In this document: in pieces, positions 1 to 7,562 of the stretch
Numbering within the stretch: position 1 is the stretch's first letter
How the letters are laid out: each line of letters begins with the position of its first letter
DNA from: Bacteroidales bacterium UBA6207
GTDB taxonomy: Bacteria > Bacteroidota > Bacteroidia > Bacteroidales > F082
Reading direction: 5' to 3'
NCBI GenBank assembly: GCA_002421995.1
Contig: DISP01000229.1
Span: 1 to 9,273, forward strand
DNA: 9,273 nucleotides
The notes under the pieces: generated by a model
Seen by the model: the letters and a program-made list of their open reading frames with translations, nothing else
What the model was told of the DNA's origin: nothing
Databases searched by the model: none
Made by a program: the position numbers and the translations under genes

Positions 1-203
1 GGGCGGATGGTTTTGATGTTTTCATGCGTTTTACCGTGCATCATCATGGCTTTTTTGCCTACGGCGATGATGCGCCCTGTATTGCGCTCGATGGCCACAA
101 TGCTTGGTTCGTCAACAACCACCTTATCATTAAAGATGATGATGGTGTTTGCTGTCCCAAGGTCAATGGCGATTTCTTTGTTCAGGAATGAAAAAAGTCC
201 CAT
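1..203 (-). CDS. mreB: Rod shape-determining protein MreB, N-terminal part (cut by window edge)
   Basis: This is the 5' end of a bacterial actin homologue. MreB forms membrane-associated filaments that direct peptidoglycan synthesis during cell elongation. The first 67 codons are present. They start MGLFSFLNKEIAIDLGT, which contains the actin-family phosphate-1 nucleotide-binding motif (IDLGTANT, about residues 13-20). VVDEPSIVAIER and the GKKAMMMHGKTHENIKTIRP region follow, as in MreB proteins. The ATG at 203-201 fits the family start, because the short hydrophobic MGLFSFL N-terminus is typical. The gene lies 23 bp downstream of the purH stop on the same strand, so the two are probably co-transcribed. 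In Bacteroidota mreB is usually followed by mreC, mreD, a PBP2 gene and rodA, which would lie outside this window. Identification is secure; only the truncation limits it. Confidence 0.96.
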   Translation of the reverse strand, partial: MGLFSFLNKEIAIDLGTANTIIIFNDKVVVDEPSIVAIERNTGRIIAVGKKAMMMHGKTHENIKTIR

Positions 204-226
204 ATCGTGTATTATTTACTTCATTA

Positions 227-1738
227 TCAATGTTTAAAATGTCTGATGCCTGTAAACACCATGCGCAGGCCGGCGGTGTTGCAGAAGGCGATGGTTTCGT
301 TGTCGCGCACCGAACCACCGGGCTGTATCACTGCCGTGATGCCGGCTTGTGAAGCGATCTCCACGGAGTCGGCAAAAGGGAAAAAGGCATCCGACGCCAT
401 CGCCGCACCATGCAGGTCGAAACCAAATTCCCTGGCTTTGACAATGGCCTGCTTGAGTGCATCAACACGTGATGTTTGCCCGATTCCGCTTCCCGCCAGT
501 TGCTTGTTCTTTACGAGCACTATGGCATTGCTGCGGGTATGTTTCACTATTTTGTTGGCAAAAACAAGATCATCCTGCTCGGTTGTTGAGGGCGATTGCA
601 AGGTGACGACTTCCATATCAGTCACGTTTTCTGTCTGCAAATCCTTGTCCTGGGCCAACAAACCGTTGAGGATAGTCCTGTAGTGTGTCCTGAGAAACAC
701 ATCCGTACGCAATTGCAAAATTATTCTATTTTTCCGAGAAAAGAGCAATTGCAATGCATTTTCTTCATAATCAGGGGCTATGATGACTTCAAAAAACAGT
801 TCGTTGATGCGTGCTGCAGTGGTTTCGTCCACCTTTCGGTTGGTGACGAGCACGCCGCCGAATGCCGAAACAGGATCGCCGGCTAATGCAGCCTCCCAGG
901 CATCGGCCAACTTATCGCGCGAGGCAATGCCACAGGCGTTGTTGTGTTTGAGGATGGCAAAAGTGGGCTCGTCAAATTCACGGATCAGGCTGAGGCCGGC
1001 ATCGAGGTCGAGCAGGTTGTTGTATGACAGTTCCTTGCCATGCAACTGATCAAAAACCTCTGAAAGTTTGCCATGAAACACGCCTTTCTGGTGTGGGTTT
1101 TCGCCATATCTGAGCGTTGAATGGTCGTTGATGGCAAGGCGCAGCTCTTTTTCGCCTCCGCTGAACCAATTGTAGATGGCAGCATCATAAGCCGAACTCA
1201 CCGCAAAGGCATAACCGGCAAAGCGACGCCGCGCTTCGAGGCTGGTTTCGGCGCCTTCGCTGAGCAGGCTGATGAGCTCGTTGTAATATTTTGATGCAGG
1301 AACGATCAAAACGTCGTTGTAGTTTTTTCCGGCAGCACGAATGAGTGAAATGCCCCCGATGTCAATCTTTTCAATGATCTGCTGTTCCTCGGCGGTTTGC
1401 TTCACGGTTTCCTCAAAAGGATACAAATCAACAATCACCAGGTCGAAGGAGGGGATTTCATACTGCGCCATCTCAGACAGATCCTTCTCATTGGCCGTCC
1501 GGCCAAGGATAGCGCCAAAGACTTTTGGATGAAGCGTCTTCACGCGACCTCCCAGTATTGACGGATAGCCCGTCAGGTCTTCAACAGCGATTGCCGGTAT
1601 TCCGAGTGATTTAATAAAGTCGAAAGTGCCACCGGTGGAATAGATTACCACATTTTCAGCATGGAGTTTGCTCACAATCTCATCCAGACGATCTTTGTAA
1701 TAAACAGAGATTAAGGCAGTTCGTATCTTTTTTAACAT
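227..1738 (-). CDS. purH: Bifunctional AICAR formyltransferase / IMP cyclohydrolase
   Basis: This cytosolic enzyme catalyses the last two steps of de novo purine synthesis: formyl transfer from 10-formyl-THF to AICAR, then ring closure of FAICAR to IMP. The 503-residue protein is complete. The N-terminal cyclohydrolase (MGS-like) domain covers about residues 1-200, with STGGT at 34-38, GGRVKTLHP at 63-71 (Lys67 matches the family's active-site lysine) and IDIGGISLIRAAGKN at 125-139. The C-terminal transformylase domain has YGENPHQ at 211-217, the catalytic Lys264-His265 pair in KHNNACG, DPVSAFGG at 288-295, SNAIVL at 403-408, SDAFFPF at 449-455, PGGSVRD at 473-479 and a terminal GIRHFKH. The size matches the short PurH form of Bacteroidota. 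The ATG at 1738 gives the typical MLKKIRTALISV start. The gene is intact and lies upstream of mreB in a likely operon. Confidence 0.98.
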   Translation of the reverse strand: MLKKIRTALISVYYKDRLDEIVSKLHAENVVIYSTGGTFDFIKSLGIPAIAVEDLTGYPSILGGRVKTLHPKVFGAILGRTANEKDLSEMAQYEIPSFDLVIVDLYPFEETVKQTAEEQQIIEKIDIGGISLIRAAGKNYNDVLIVPASKYYNELISLLSEGAETSLEARRRFAGYAFAVSSAYDAAIYNWFSGGEKELRLAINDHSTLRYGENPHQKGVFHGKLSEVFDQLHGKELSYNNLLDLDAGLSLIREFDEPTFAILKHNNACGIASRDKLADAWEAALAGDPVSAFGGVLVTNRKVDETTAARINELFFEVIIAPDYEENALQLLFSRKNRIILQLRTDVFLRTHYRTILNGLLAQDKDLQTENVTDMEVVTLQSPSTTEQDDLVFANKIVKHTRSNAIVLVKNKQLAGSGIGQTSRVDALKQAIVKAREFGFDLHGAAMASDAFFPFADSVEIASQAGITAVIQPGGSVRDNETIAFCNTAGLRMVFTGIRHFKH

Positions 1739-1764
1739 ATTGATTTTAAGCTTGAAACATTTTG

Positions 1765-1772
1765 CAAGATTA
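1765..1772 (-). promoter_or_regulatory. Possible -7 element for purH
   Basis: The minus strand reads TAATCTTG about 27 bases before the purH ATG. This is one mismatch from the Bacteroidota -7 consensus TAnnTTTG. No TTTG lies at the expected place about 19 bases upstream, so support is weak. The placement would give a short leader. Confidence 0.3.
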
Positions 1773-1828
1773 GAGAATTTTCCTGTTCATTGTGCTATTG
1801 TGCCGATATAAATTCTTACACTTAATTG

Positions 1829-1975
1829 GTGCTTGACTTTAAAGCCCGATGGCTTCGTTATGTACGTCATTCATGTCAGTCATTTACAATAATAAAACCT
1901 GACACTCATTCCTTACATGCCTCGCCCTCAAGCTTTAAAGCTCAAGCACCAGACATTATAGACAGCCGCTAATCA
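1829..1975. repeat. 147-bp palindromic repeat, copy 1
   Basis: This is the first of two tandem copies in the gap between divergent purH and the isomerase-like gene. Its outer arms are inverted: GTGCTTGACTTTAAAGC at 1829-1845 pairs, with one extra base, with GCTTTAAAGCTCAAGCAC ending at 1949. Inside are a small hairpin, AAGCC-CGAT-GGCTT, at 1842-1855 and a second inverted pair, ATGTACG...TGTCAG against CTGACA...TTACAT (14 of 20 positions complementary). About 26 bases of non-palindromic tail (AGACATTATAGAC...) follow before copy 2. There is no convincing ORF. It resembles a small non-autonomous palindromic element (REP- or MITE-like), but its family is not recognised. Confidence 0.8.
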
Positions 1976-2122
1976 GTGCTTGACTTTAAAGCCCGATGGC
2001 TTCGCTATGTACGTCATTCGTGTCAGTCATCTACATTAGTAAAACCTGACACTCCTTCCGTACATGCCTTGTCCTCTAAATTAAGCTCAAGCACCAGACA
2101 TAATAGACGGATAATTAGTATT
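1976..2122. repeat. 147-bp palindromic repeat, copy 2
   Basis: The second tandem copy starts exactly 147 bases after copy 1 and is about 90% identical to it by eye, including the AGACATAATAGAC tail. Its inner stem is better paired than in copy 1: ATGTACG faces CGTACAT, where copy 1 has TTACAT, and GTGTCAG replaces ATGTCAG opposite CTGACAC. Its outer right arm has decayed (TAAATTAAGCTCAAGCAC, with a 4-base loss). The end of the unit is approximate. Short TAAT-containing sequences lie at all three borders (near 1823, 1970 and 2112), which might be target-site remnants or chance in AT-rich DNA. Confidence 0.78.
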
Positions 2123-2172
2123 GTTTTCGCTTATTTATTTTGGTCTTCTATGCGGTGCGAGAATAAAAATGC

Positions 2173-2180
2173 TACTTTTG
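2173..2180 (+). promoter_or_regulatory. Possible -7 element for the isomerase-like gene
   Basis: TACTTTTG matches the Bacteroidota -7 consensus TAnnTTTG exactly and lies on the coding strand 107 bases before the ATG at 2288. The expected TTTG 19 bases upstream is absent; the nearest TTTG is 30 bases upstream. It lies about 50 bases beyond the end of the palindromic repeats. Confidence 0.4.
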
Positions 2181-2287
2181 AAACAGCTGTAAAAGGCATA
2201 TCCTGATGTTGCGCGATAAGACACCCAAATGCCTGAAACACTTTTCGTTGCTTAAAAGACCAAAAGAACCACATAAAACAAAGGACA

Positions 2288-3499
2288 ATGCAACCACAAC
2301 AAAATTTTGATAACAGTGCGGTGCCCGTCATCTGTGCTGTCGCCTTCCACGGAGCTTCTGAAGAATGGATCAACGTAAGTTGCCGGCTGCTGCTCGACCG
2401 GCTGCAGGCCTTTGAGGCAAATGCCGGACAGACTGAAGTTTCGGAATTTATCTACTTTTTGAGCGGAGGATCGGAACAAAATGCCATTGCAAGGCTCAGG
2501 CATGGCACACTCAATCTGTTGGTAGCCGATGCGGGCAACAATGCCTGGGCTGCCGCCACCGAGGTGAAGGCTTATGCCTCGCTTCACGGCTTCAAAGCAG
2601 TGCTGATTCCCGCCTGGGAAGATCATTTTCTGCCCGAACTCAGCGAATGGATGAAGGTGAAGAGCGCCCTCGACCGTCTTTCGGGTCAAAGGGCAGGATT
2701 GATCGGGCAGGTGTCGGATTGGCTGGTTGCATCCACACCGGAGGCTTCGCTCCTAAGACAAAGATTTGGAATTGAACTCGTTGAACTCCCTTTTGAAAAC
2801 GAACCTCCTTTTCTCGGCATGCGTGCCGATGCGCAATTTGAGCAAGTGTTTTCGGATAACACCATTCAAAAAGCTGAATTGGCCTCGGTAAGCACTTTCC
2901 TGAAAGGATGCCAGACAAGACACAACCTCAGCGCGCTGAGTTTACAGTGCTTTAGAATGGTTAAGGAAACAGGAGTGACAGCTTGCCTGCCGGTTGCGCT
3001 GATGAACTTCAACGGCATTCCGGCGGGCTGCGAGGGCGATCTTGTGAGTCTTGCAGGCATGATGCTGCTCAGAGAACTGACCGGACTGGTGCCCTGGATG
3101 GCAAACATGGTAAAGGTGGAGCATGACAGCATTCTTCTGGCCCACTGCACTGCACCTTTGCAGTATGCGCGGCGACACACAATCCTCAGTCATTATGAGA
3201 CGGATCGTTCGGCAGCCTTGCAAGCCGAGATGGATTTTGACACCATCACCCTTTTCCGGTTGAACGAACGTCTCGACAAAGCATTTGTGGCTGTGGGCAA
3301 GGTGGTGAACCGCCCAAAACATGCCCATGCCTGCAGAACACAAATCGAGGTGCAGCTCAGTGAAGATGATGCCTGCAAACTACGCACCGAGCCGCTTGGA
3401 AACCATCATCTGGTGCTGCCCGGCGATTTTACGCAACTACTCTCTAAAGCACTGCAGGCAAAGGGAATAAAACACAAGCAACATCATTTTTCTAAGTAA
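2288..3499 (+). CDS. L-fucose/L-arabinose isomerase-like protein
   Basis: This 403-residue cytosolic protein resembles the FucI/AraA isomerase fold. Characterised relatives interconvert an aldose and a ketose using a bound divalent metal. Visible family features are GLIGQVSDWLVAS at 137-149, which closes the first domain; a second domain with CFRMVKETGVTACLPVALMN at 221-240; PAGCEGD at 245-251 with acidic Glu249 and Asp251; HCTAP at 286-290; SHYET at 301-305; the TLFRL strand at 321-325; CRTQ at 349-352; and GNHH near the C terminus at 371-374. The conserved acidic and histidine residues suggest a metal site, but I cannot assign each ligand. The protein is shorter than classical FucI (about 590) or AraA (about 500) and matches the shorter, poorly characterised 'fucose isomerase-like' proteins. 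It has no signal peptide. The frame is intact, unlike the two carbohydrate genes downstream; the next gene starts 79 bp away on the same strand. The natural sugar is unknown. Confidence 0.8.
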   Translation: MQPQQNFDNSAVPVICAVAFHGASEEWINVSCRLLLDRLQAFEANAGQTEVSEFIYFLSGGSEQNAIARLRHGTLNLLVADAGNNAWAAATEVKAYASLHGFKAVLIPAWEDHFLPELSEWMKVKSALDRLSGQRAGLIGQVSDWLVASTPEASLLRQRFGIELVELPFENEPPFLGMRADAQFEQVFSDNTIQKAELASVSTFLKGCQTRHNLSALSLQCFRMVKETGVTACLPVALMNFNGIPAGCEGDLVSLAGMMLLRELTGLVPWMANMVKVEHDSILLAHCTAPLQYARRHTILSHYETDRSAALQAEMDFDTITLFRLNERLDKAFVAVGKVVNRPKHAHACRTQIEVQLSEDDACKLRTEPLGNHHLVLPGDFTQLLSKALQAKGIKHKQHHFSK

Positions 3500-3546
3500 T
3501 TTTACTTCGTTTTCTTTGTTCTTGTTAAAAAGGGCTTCAGTTATTG

Positions 3547-3554
3547 TATATTTA
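3547..3554 (+). promoter_or_regulatory. Possible -7 element for the GH130-receiver gene
   Basis: TATATTTA is one mismatch from TAnnTTTG and lies 25 bases before the ATG at 3579. A TTG occurs 22 bases upstream (3522-3524), slightly farther than the usual spacing. Read-through from the isomerase-like gene is an equally good explanation, since no clear terminator is seen in 3500-3578. Confidence 0.3.
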
Positions 3555-3614
3555 TCCCATCAATAAAAACCAATTGCCATGAGTACCACCATTAAGCGCA
3601 GAAAAATTCGTTTC

Positions 3615-3617
3615 TAA
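3615..3617 (+). other. In-frame TAA stop at codon 13 of the GH130-receiver gene
   Basis: The frame reads MSTTIKRRKIRF, then TAA, then SDPKRVIVRFF. Both sides resemble one continuous GH130 N-terminus, where relatives usually have an acidic or polar residue at this point. GAA or CAA to TAA is a single change. A GTG at 3633 in the same frame could in principle serve for reinitiation, but its product would still run into the frameshift near 4190. Confidence 0.85.
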
Positions 3618-4171
3618 AGCGATCCAAAGCGAGTGATTGTTCGTTTCTTCTTTCCCGGACCCGAAACCAGGGTACACTCGATCATCGGAAAAGTTGTTTC
3701 GATGCCGGAGGAGGCGGCACGTTTAAGTCTCAATCAGACGCTGCGGGATTTTTCGGCCAGACACAGAAATATTTCAAAGGTATTCCAAAAGCACTTTGAG
3801 CGTGTGTGCGATATTCTCAACGGCCGTGCCGGCAATCTGAAGGAGCTGAGCCAGGCAAAGCAATTGCTTGTGGGGGCTTACTTCACCTCGGAATACAGCA
3901 TTGAGTCGGCGGCATTTTTTAATCCTTCGATGGTTGAAGACCCCGACCAAACCGGCCTGACCGAAGGCCAGAAAAGGGTGATCATCAGTTTCAGGGCCAC
4001 CGGCGAAGGACATATTTCTTCGATTGTCTTCAGGGGTGGGGTGCTCGATGCCGACAACAATCTGGAGTTGATCCCAACAGGCAGACTTATTGACGAAGCC
4101 GAAGCAATAAAAAACTATGTTTATCAAAAAGAAGCTTTTTGTGCCAAACTCTCCGAGATGCACGCCGATGA

Positions 4172-4262
4172 CCCGGTGGTGAAACACACCTGGACAAGCT
4201 GCGTTTCGAGTTTGATTACAACGAATTGCTTCGTTCCATTGATGAAACCAAGCGCGAGTTAA
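4172..4262 (+). other. Frameshift (one base missing) in the GH130-receiver gene, most likely near 4190
   Basis: The first frame is homologous up to about VVKHT and then degenerates into WTSCVSSLITT, ending at a TGA at 4260-4262. The continuing frame has a TGA at 4169-4171 and reads LDKLRFEFDYNELLRS from 4190. Restoring one C in the CACACCTGG stretch joins them as VVKHT-LDKLRFEF. There is no X-XXY-YYZ slippery heptamer, so programmed frameshifting is unlikely. Confidence 0.85.
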
Positions 4263-5417
4263 GCCTGAACGACGCACAAAGAAAGATGCTGCAAACCATC
4301 AGCTGGCTGGGCGACTCGCATTATGAAATTTCATTTTCGCTCGACACAGGAATCAGCGACAGGGTGATCTTCCCCATTGCTGCCGCCGAAAGCAACGGCA
4401 TCGAAGATGCCCGTTTTGTGAATTTTACCGACGATGACGGCCGCGTGAGGTATTATGCCGCCTATACCGCCTACAACGGCTTCAGCATCATGCCAAAACT
4501 TATCGAAACCAAAGACTTCTACAATTTCAAGATCATGCCGATTCATGGGGAGAATGCACAAAACAAAGGTATGGCACTCTTTCCGCGTAAGATTAAAGGC
4601 AAATATGCCATGCTGGCGCGCATTGACGGCATCAACAACTACATCATGTTTTCTGACGACATCAACCGCTGGAACGAAACCAGACTGCTTCAGGCTCCAC
4701 AGTTTCCCTGGGAGTTTATTCAGGTTGGCAACTGCGGCTCTCCCATCGAGACCGAACATGGATGGCTGGTCATCACCCATGGTGTTGGCACGATGCGTAA
4801 GTATGTGATCAGTGCCATGCTGCTCGATCTCGACGATCCGACCAAGGTGATTGGTCAGCTCACAGAGCCGGTCATCTCGCCCAACGAGGAAGAACGCGAA
4901 GGCTATGTGCCGAACGTTGTTTACAGCTGCGGATCAATCATCAGCAATGATGAGCTGGTGATCCCCTATGCCATGTCGGACACCGCTTCTACTTATGCCA
5001 CTGTTCCGCTCGATGAACTGCTGCGCAGCCTTGTTCCTTCGGATCTCAGCCGTGTTCACCACCACGCAGAAGACACCAAGGGCAGGGTTTTGATTGTTGA
5101 GGACGAAGCCATAAACCAAAAAGTCATTGCAGGCATTCTCAAGTCGGAAGGCTATGATGTGGAAATTGCTCCCGACGGCATCATCGCGCTGATGAAAATT
5201 GCCAAAGGCCGGTTCGATGTCATTCTGTCCGACATTGCCATGCCGAATTTTGACGGCTACCAGATGCTTGAGTATATACGTGAGCACGAAATAGAGATTC
5301 CTGTCATCTTCCTTTCGGGACATACAAGTCCGGAAGACGAAGCAAAAGGATTGCGTCTTGGAGCTGCCGACTATATCAGGAAACCTGTGGAACGAAACCT
5401 GCTTCTGGCACGTTTGG

Positions 5418-7562
5418 CTAAGCTGTTGGGTTGACGTAAGGGTGAACAAGCAGTTGTGCCAATAACCATGCAATCAGACTCTCGGCACCCTGGTTTTGGT
5501 TGATGGTGTTGTTTTCGATGCCATCGTTGCAGCCTTTGGTGTGCTGATCATACAAACTGATGTTGAGATCGTTGTCGCCCATAAACCATTGGTGGCAGCG
5601 GATAAGTTTTTCGATATGCGCGTTTTGGGCTGTTGCCAGGTGAGCGCTCTTATAGAGAAACATCATGGTGGCCATGGCATCAATCGGTTGCTGTGCAAAA
5701 AGCTCGTAATCCGAATCAAAACGCAGCCAGCGCTTGTTGCCAATCAGCGACAACCAATCTTCCCTAAAGCATTTCGACTCGAGAAACAACCTGCTTTTTT
5801 CGGCTACAGCAAGGTATTTTGGGTTGCCTGTAACAGAATAGGCTAAGTACAAAGCTGCCGGGATGAGCCCGTTGTCGTAGGTGAGTGCATCTTCGAACCA
5901 GTGCCAGTGGGGGCGCTGATGCTGCTCATAGCGGAGCACAAGCAGGTCGGCAATTTGGTTGATAAGCGCCAGAAAACGTTCCTGATCGGGGAAACGCCTG
6001 ATATAATGAAACACCCCGAACAGGGAGTTGGCATAACCCCTTGCATATTCCAGCTTTTCGATGGCATTGATCATAATATGAAATGTTTCGTGTGCTGACT
6101 GGAACAAGGTGTCGTTGGGGGCATACCTGATCAGATAGTCCAGTGCCCAGATGGCACGGCCGTAGGCATCGTCAGAGTGATCATTCTCGAATTGCTGTCG
6201 TTCGTAGGTAAGGTAGTTTTTGACCTGGCCGTTTTTTTGAAGCATAAGCTTTAAAAACGAAAAATATTTCACGAGCAGCTCTAAGTACACCGGTTTTGGC
6301 TCATGCTTATAGGCAGTGATGACCACGAGCATGGCACGCGTGTTGTCGTAGAGGCTGTAGCCATGCTGATACGAAGGGAGCAGACCATTTGCGTGTTGAA
6401 GAAGTCCTGTTTCGTCAGTCATACGCAGCAGGTGCGTGATGTCGAATTGCGGAAATTTCAACACAGGGCCGACTTTATGTCCGTGGTTTTGCACTACCTG
6501 CCCGAAAACATCGAGGTATTTTTTGCCGATCACGGGCCAGGCAATGGTCTTTCCGTATTCGCGGGCTTTTCTGCGCCTTTGGGCAAGTGCTTCGGGATGA
6601 TCAAGCGCAAAAAGAATCTGCTGCGAGAGCTGCGCGTGGTTTCCAAAATCAAACAGCCAGCCGCGGTCATCGGCCAGCAAGGTTTCAGCATGCCAGTAGG
6701 GTGTGGAAAAAACAGCACAGCCGGCACTGACGGCATAACACAGGGTGCCACTGGTGATCTGCGCCTTGTTGTGATAAGGTGTCACATACATTTCAGCAGC
6801 TTCGAGCAACGACATCAGCTCAACCTCTGACACATAGTTGTTGATAAACTCAACGTTGTTTTGCAGTTGAAGGTCCCCGACCATCTTCACAGGCGACTCG
6901 CGGTATTCTTCACCGGATTGTCTTTTGACATGCGGATGGGTTTTCCCGAGTATCACATACAAAACCTCCGGATGTTTCTTAACAACTTCGGGTAGTGCCC
7001 TCAGCACTGTTTCAATGCCTTTGCTTCTGCCAATCAGTCCAAAGGTGATGAGCACGCGTCTGTTTTTCCAGTTGAGGGGCGGGGGAAGCAGTTGCGCATT
7101 CATACCGATAAAATCAGGTGTTCCATGCTCGATCAAAGCAATCTTGTGTGCAGGCACCTGGTAGATTTCTTTCAGAAACCCGATGTCCTTTTCGTTCATT
7201 ATCACAACTTTATCGGCGTATTGTGCGATGCGTTGCAACACCTCAAGCTGATGAAATCCGGGTTTTTCCAAAACTGTGTGGAGGGTGCAAACAACAGGGA
7301 TTTTTATACGCCGCAACAAACCCAGGAGAAACAATCCGCTGTTTCCTCCAAAAATACCATACTCATGCTGCACCAGCAACAGATCGGCACCACTGCGGTT
7401 GATGTATGCGGCCATTTCAACATAGGCAGGTAAATATTGGTCGGCAAGTGTTGTTTTCACGATGGGCGGATAGTCATAGGTTCGGCCGGAGTCGTTCATG
7501 GCAATCACTTCAAAGGTTGTTTCGAAGCTGCTGCTTTGGGCAGCACCAAGAATGGCATTCAC
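5418..7562 (-). CDS. GT4-family glycosyltransferase fused to a C-terminal alpha/alpha-barrel-like domain (open part of a frame broken at codon 7)
   Basis: The open 714 codons are most of a gene that originally began at 7631 (737 residues in the repaired frame, whose numbering is used here). Residues 1 to about 385 form a GT-B, GT4-type glycosyltransferase, using a nucleotide-sugar donor in the cytoplasm: LVQHEYGIFGG at 86-96, CTLHTVLEKPG, HGTPDF at 169-174, TFGLIGRSKGIE at 196-207, LGKTHPHV, PYHNKAQITSGTL ending at 297, and STPYWHAETLLADDRG. From about 404 a helical domain with WHWFEDALTYDNG (576-588), QQPIDA and a terminal GIENNTINQNQGAES block resembles alpha/alpha-barrel glycosidase-like proteins. 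Its activity is unknown. The GTG at 7562 lies inside the motif ENLVNAILG, so it is not a natural start; a protein made from it would lack the first beta-strand and the glycine-containing loop. No signal peptide is visible. Its 3' end overlaps the GH130-receiver gene tail to tail; the pair probably shares one glycan pathway (inference). Confidence 0.85.
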   Translation of the reverse strand: MNAILGAAQSSSFETTFEVIAMNDSGRTYDYPPIVKTTLADQYLPAYVEMAAYINRSGADLLLVQHEYGIFGGNSGLFLLGLLRRIKIPVVCTLHTVLEKPGFHQLEVLQRIAQYADKVVIMNEKDIGFLKEIYQVPAHKIALIEHGTPDFIGMNAQLLPPPLNWKNRRVLITFGLIGRSKGIETVLRALPEVVKKHPEVLYVILGKTHPHVKRQSGEEYRESPVKMVGDLQLQNNVEFINNYVSEVELMSLLEAAEMYVTPYHNKAQITSGTLCYAVSAGCAVFSTPYWHAETLLADDRGWLFDFGNHAQLSQQILFALDHPEALAQRRRKAREYGKTIAWPVIGKKYLDVFGQVVQNHGHKVGPVLKFPQFDITHLLRMTDETGLLQHANGLLPSYQHGYSLYDNTRAMLVVITAYKHEPKPVYLELLVKYFSFLKLMLQKNGQVKNYLTYERQQFENDHSDDAYGRAIWALDYLIRYAPNDTLFQSAHETFHIMINAIEKLEYARGYANSLFGVFHYIRRFPDQERFLALINQIADLLVLRYEQHQRPHWHWFEDALTYDNGLIPAALYLAYSVTGNPKYLAVAEKSRLFLESKCFREDWLSLIGNKRWLRFDSDYELFAQQPIDAMATMMFLYKSAHLATAQNAHIEKLIRCHQWFMGDNDLNISLYDQHTKGCNDGIENNTINQNQGAESLIAWLLAQLLVHPYVNPTA

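Larger units (their letters stand above)
3579..5434 (+). pseudogene. GH130-family glycoside phosphorylase fused to a C-terminal response-regulator receiver domain, interrupted by a stop and a frameshift
   Basis: Read through two lesions, the gene encodes about 618 residues. Residues 1 to about 480 match GH130 proteins, which phosphorolyse beta-mannosides and related glycans with inversion. Features include DPKRVIVRFFFPG after the stop, DFSARHRNISKVF, EYSIESAAFFNPS, VEDPDQ, FRATGEGHISSIVFR, GIEDAR with the likely catalytic Asp277, YTAYNG, KDFYNFKIMPIHGENAQNKG, MFSDD, GNCGSPIE and EEREGYVPNVVYSCGS. After a short His-rich linker, a complete receiver domain (about 502-618) follows: acidic pair Glu508-Asp509, phosphoacceptor Asp552 in LSDIAMPNFDG, SGHT, and Lys602 in RKP. 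No output domain follows it. The ATG at 3579 fits the family start (IKRRKIRF). A TAA replaces codon 13 and one base is missing near 4190, so full-length product is not expected. The 3' end overlaps the convergent glycosyltransferase gene by 17 bp. The family call is firm; substrate and subfamily are not assigned. Confidence 0.9.

Noticed and set aside
1976..2206. 76-codon open frame on the plus strand from a GTG
   Set aside because: It starts at the first base of the second palindromic repeat and is mostly repeat sequence; no recognisable family.
3491..3507. Terminator after the isomerase-like gene (AAGTA-ATTT-TACTT)
   Set aside because: The stem is only 5 AT-rich pairs and lacks a following T run of useful length.
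3774..4277. 167-codon minus-strand frame opposite the GH130 gene
   Set aside because: It is antisense to clear GH130 coding sequence and has no family features.
4226..5434. The receiver-containing part as a separate gene starting at TTG 4226
   Set aside because: The start lies inside the conserved GH130 domain, and the upstream frame continues the same protein family, so this is the rear part of a frameshifted gene.
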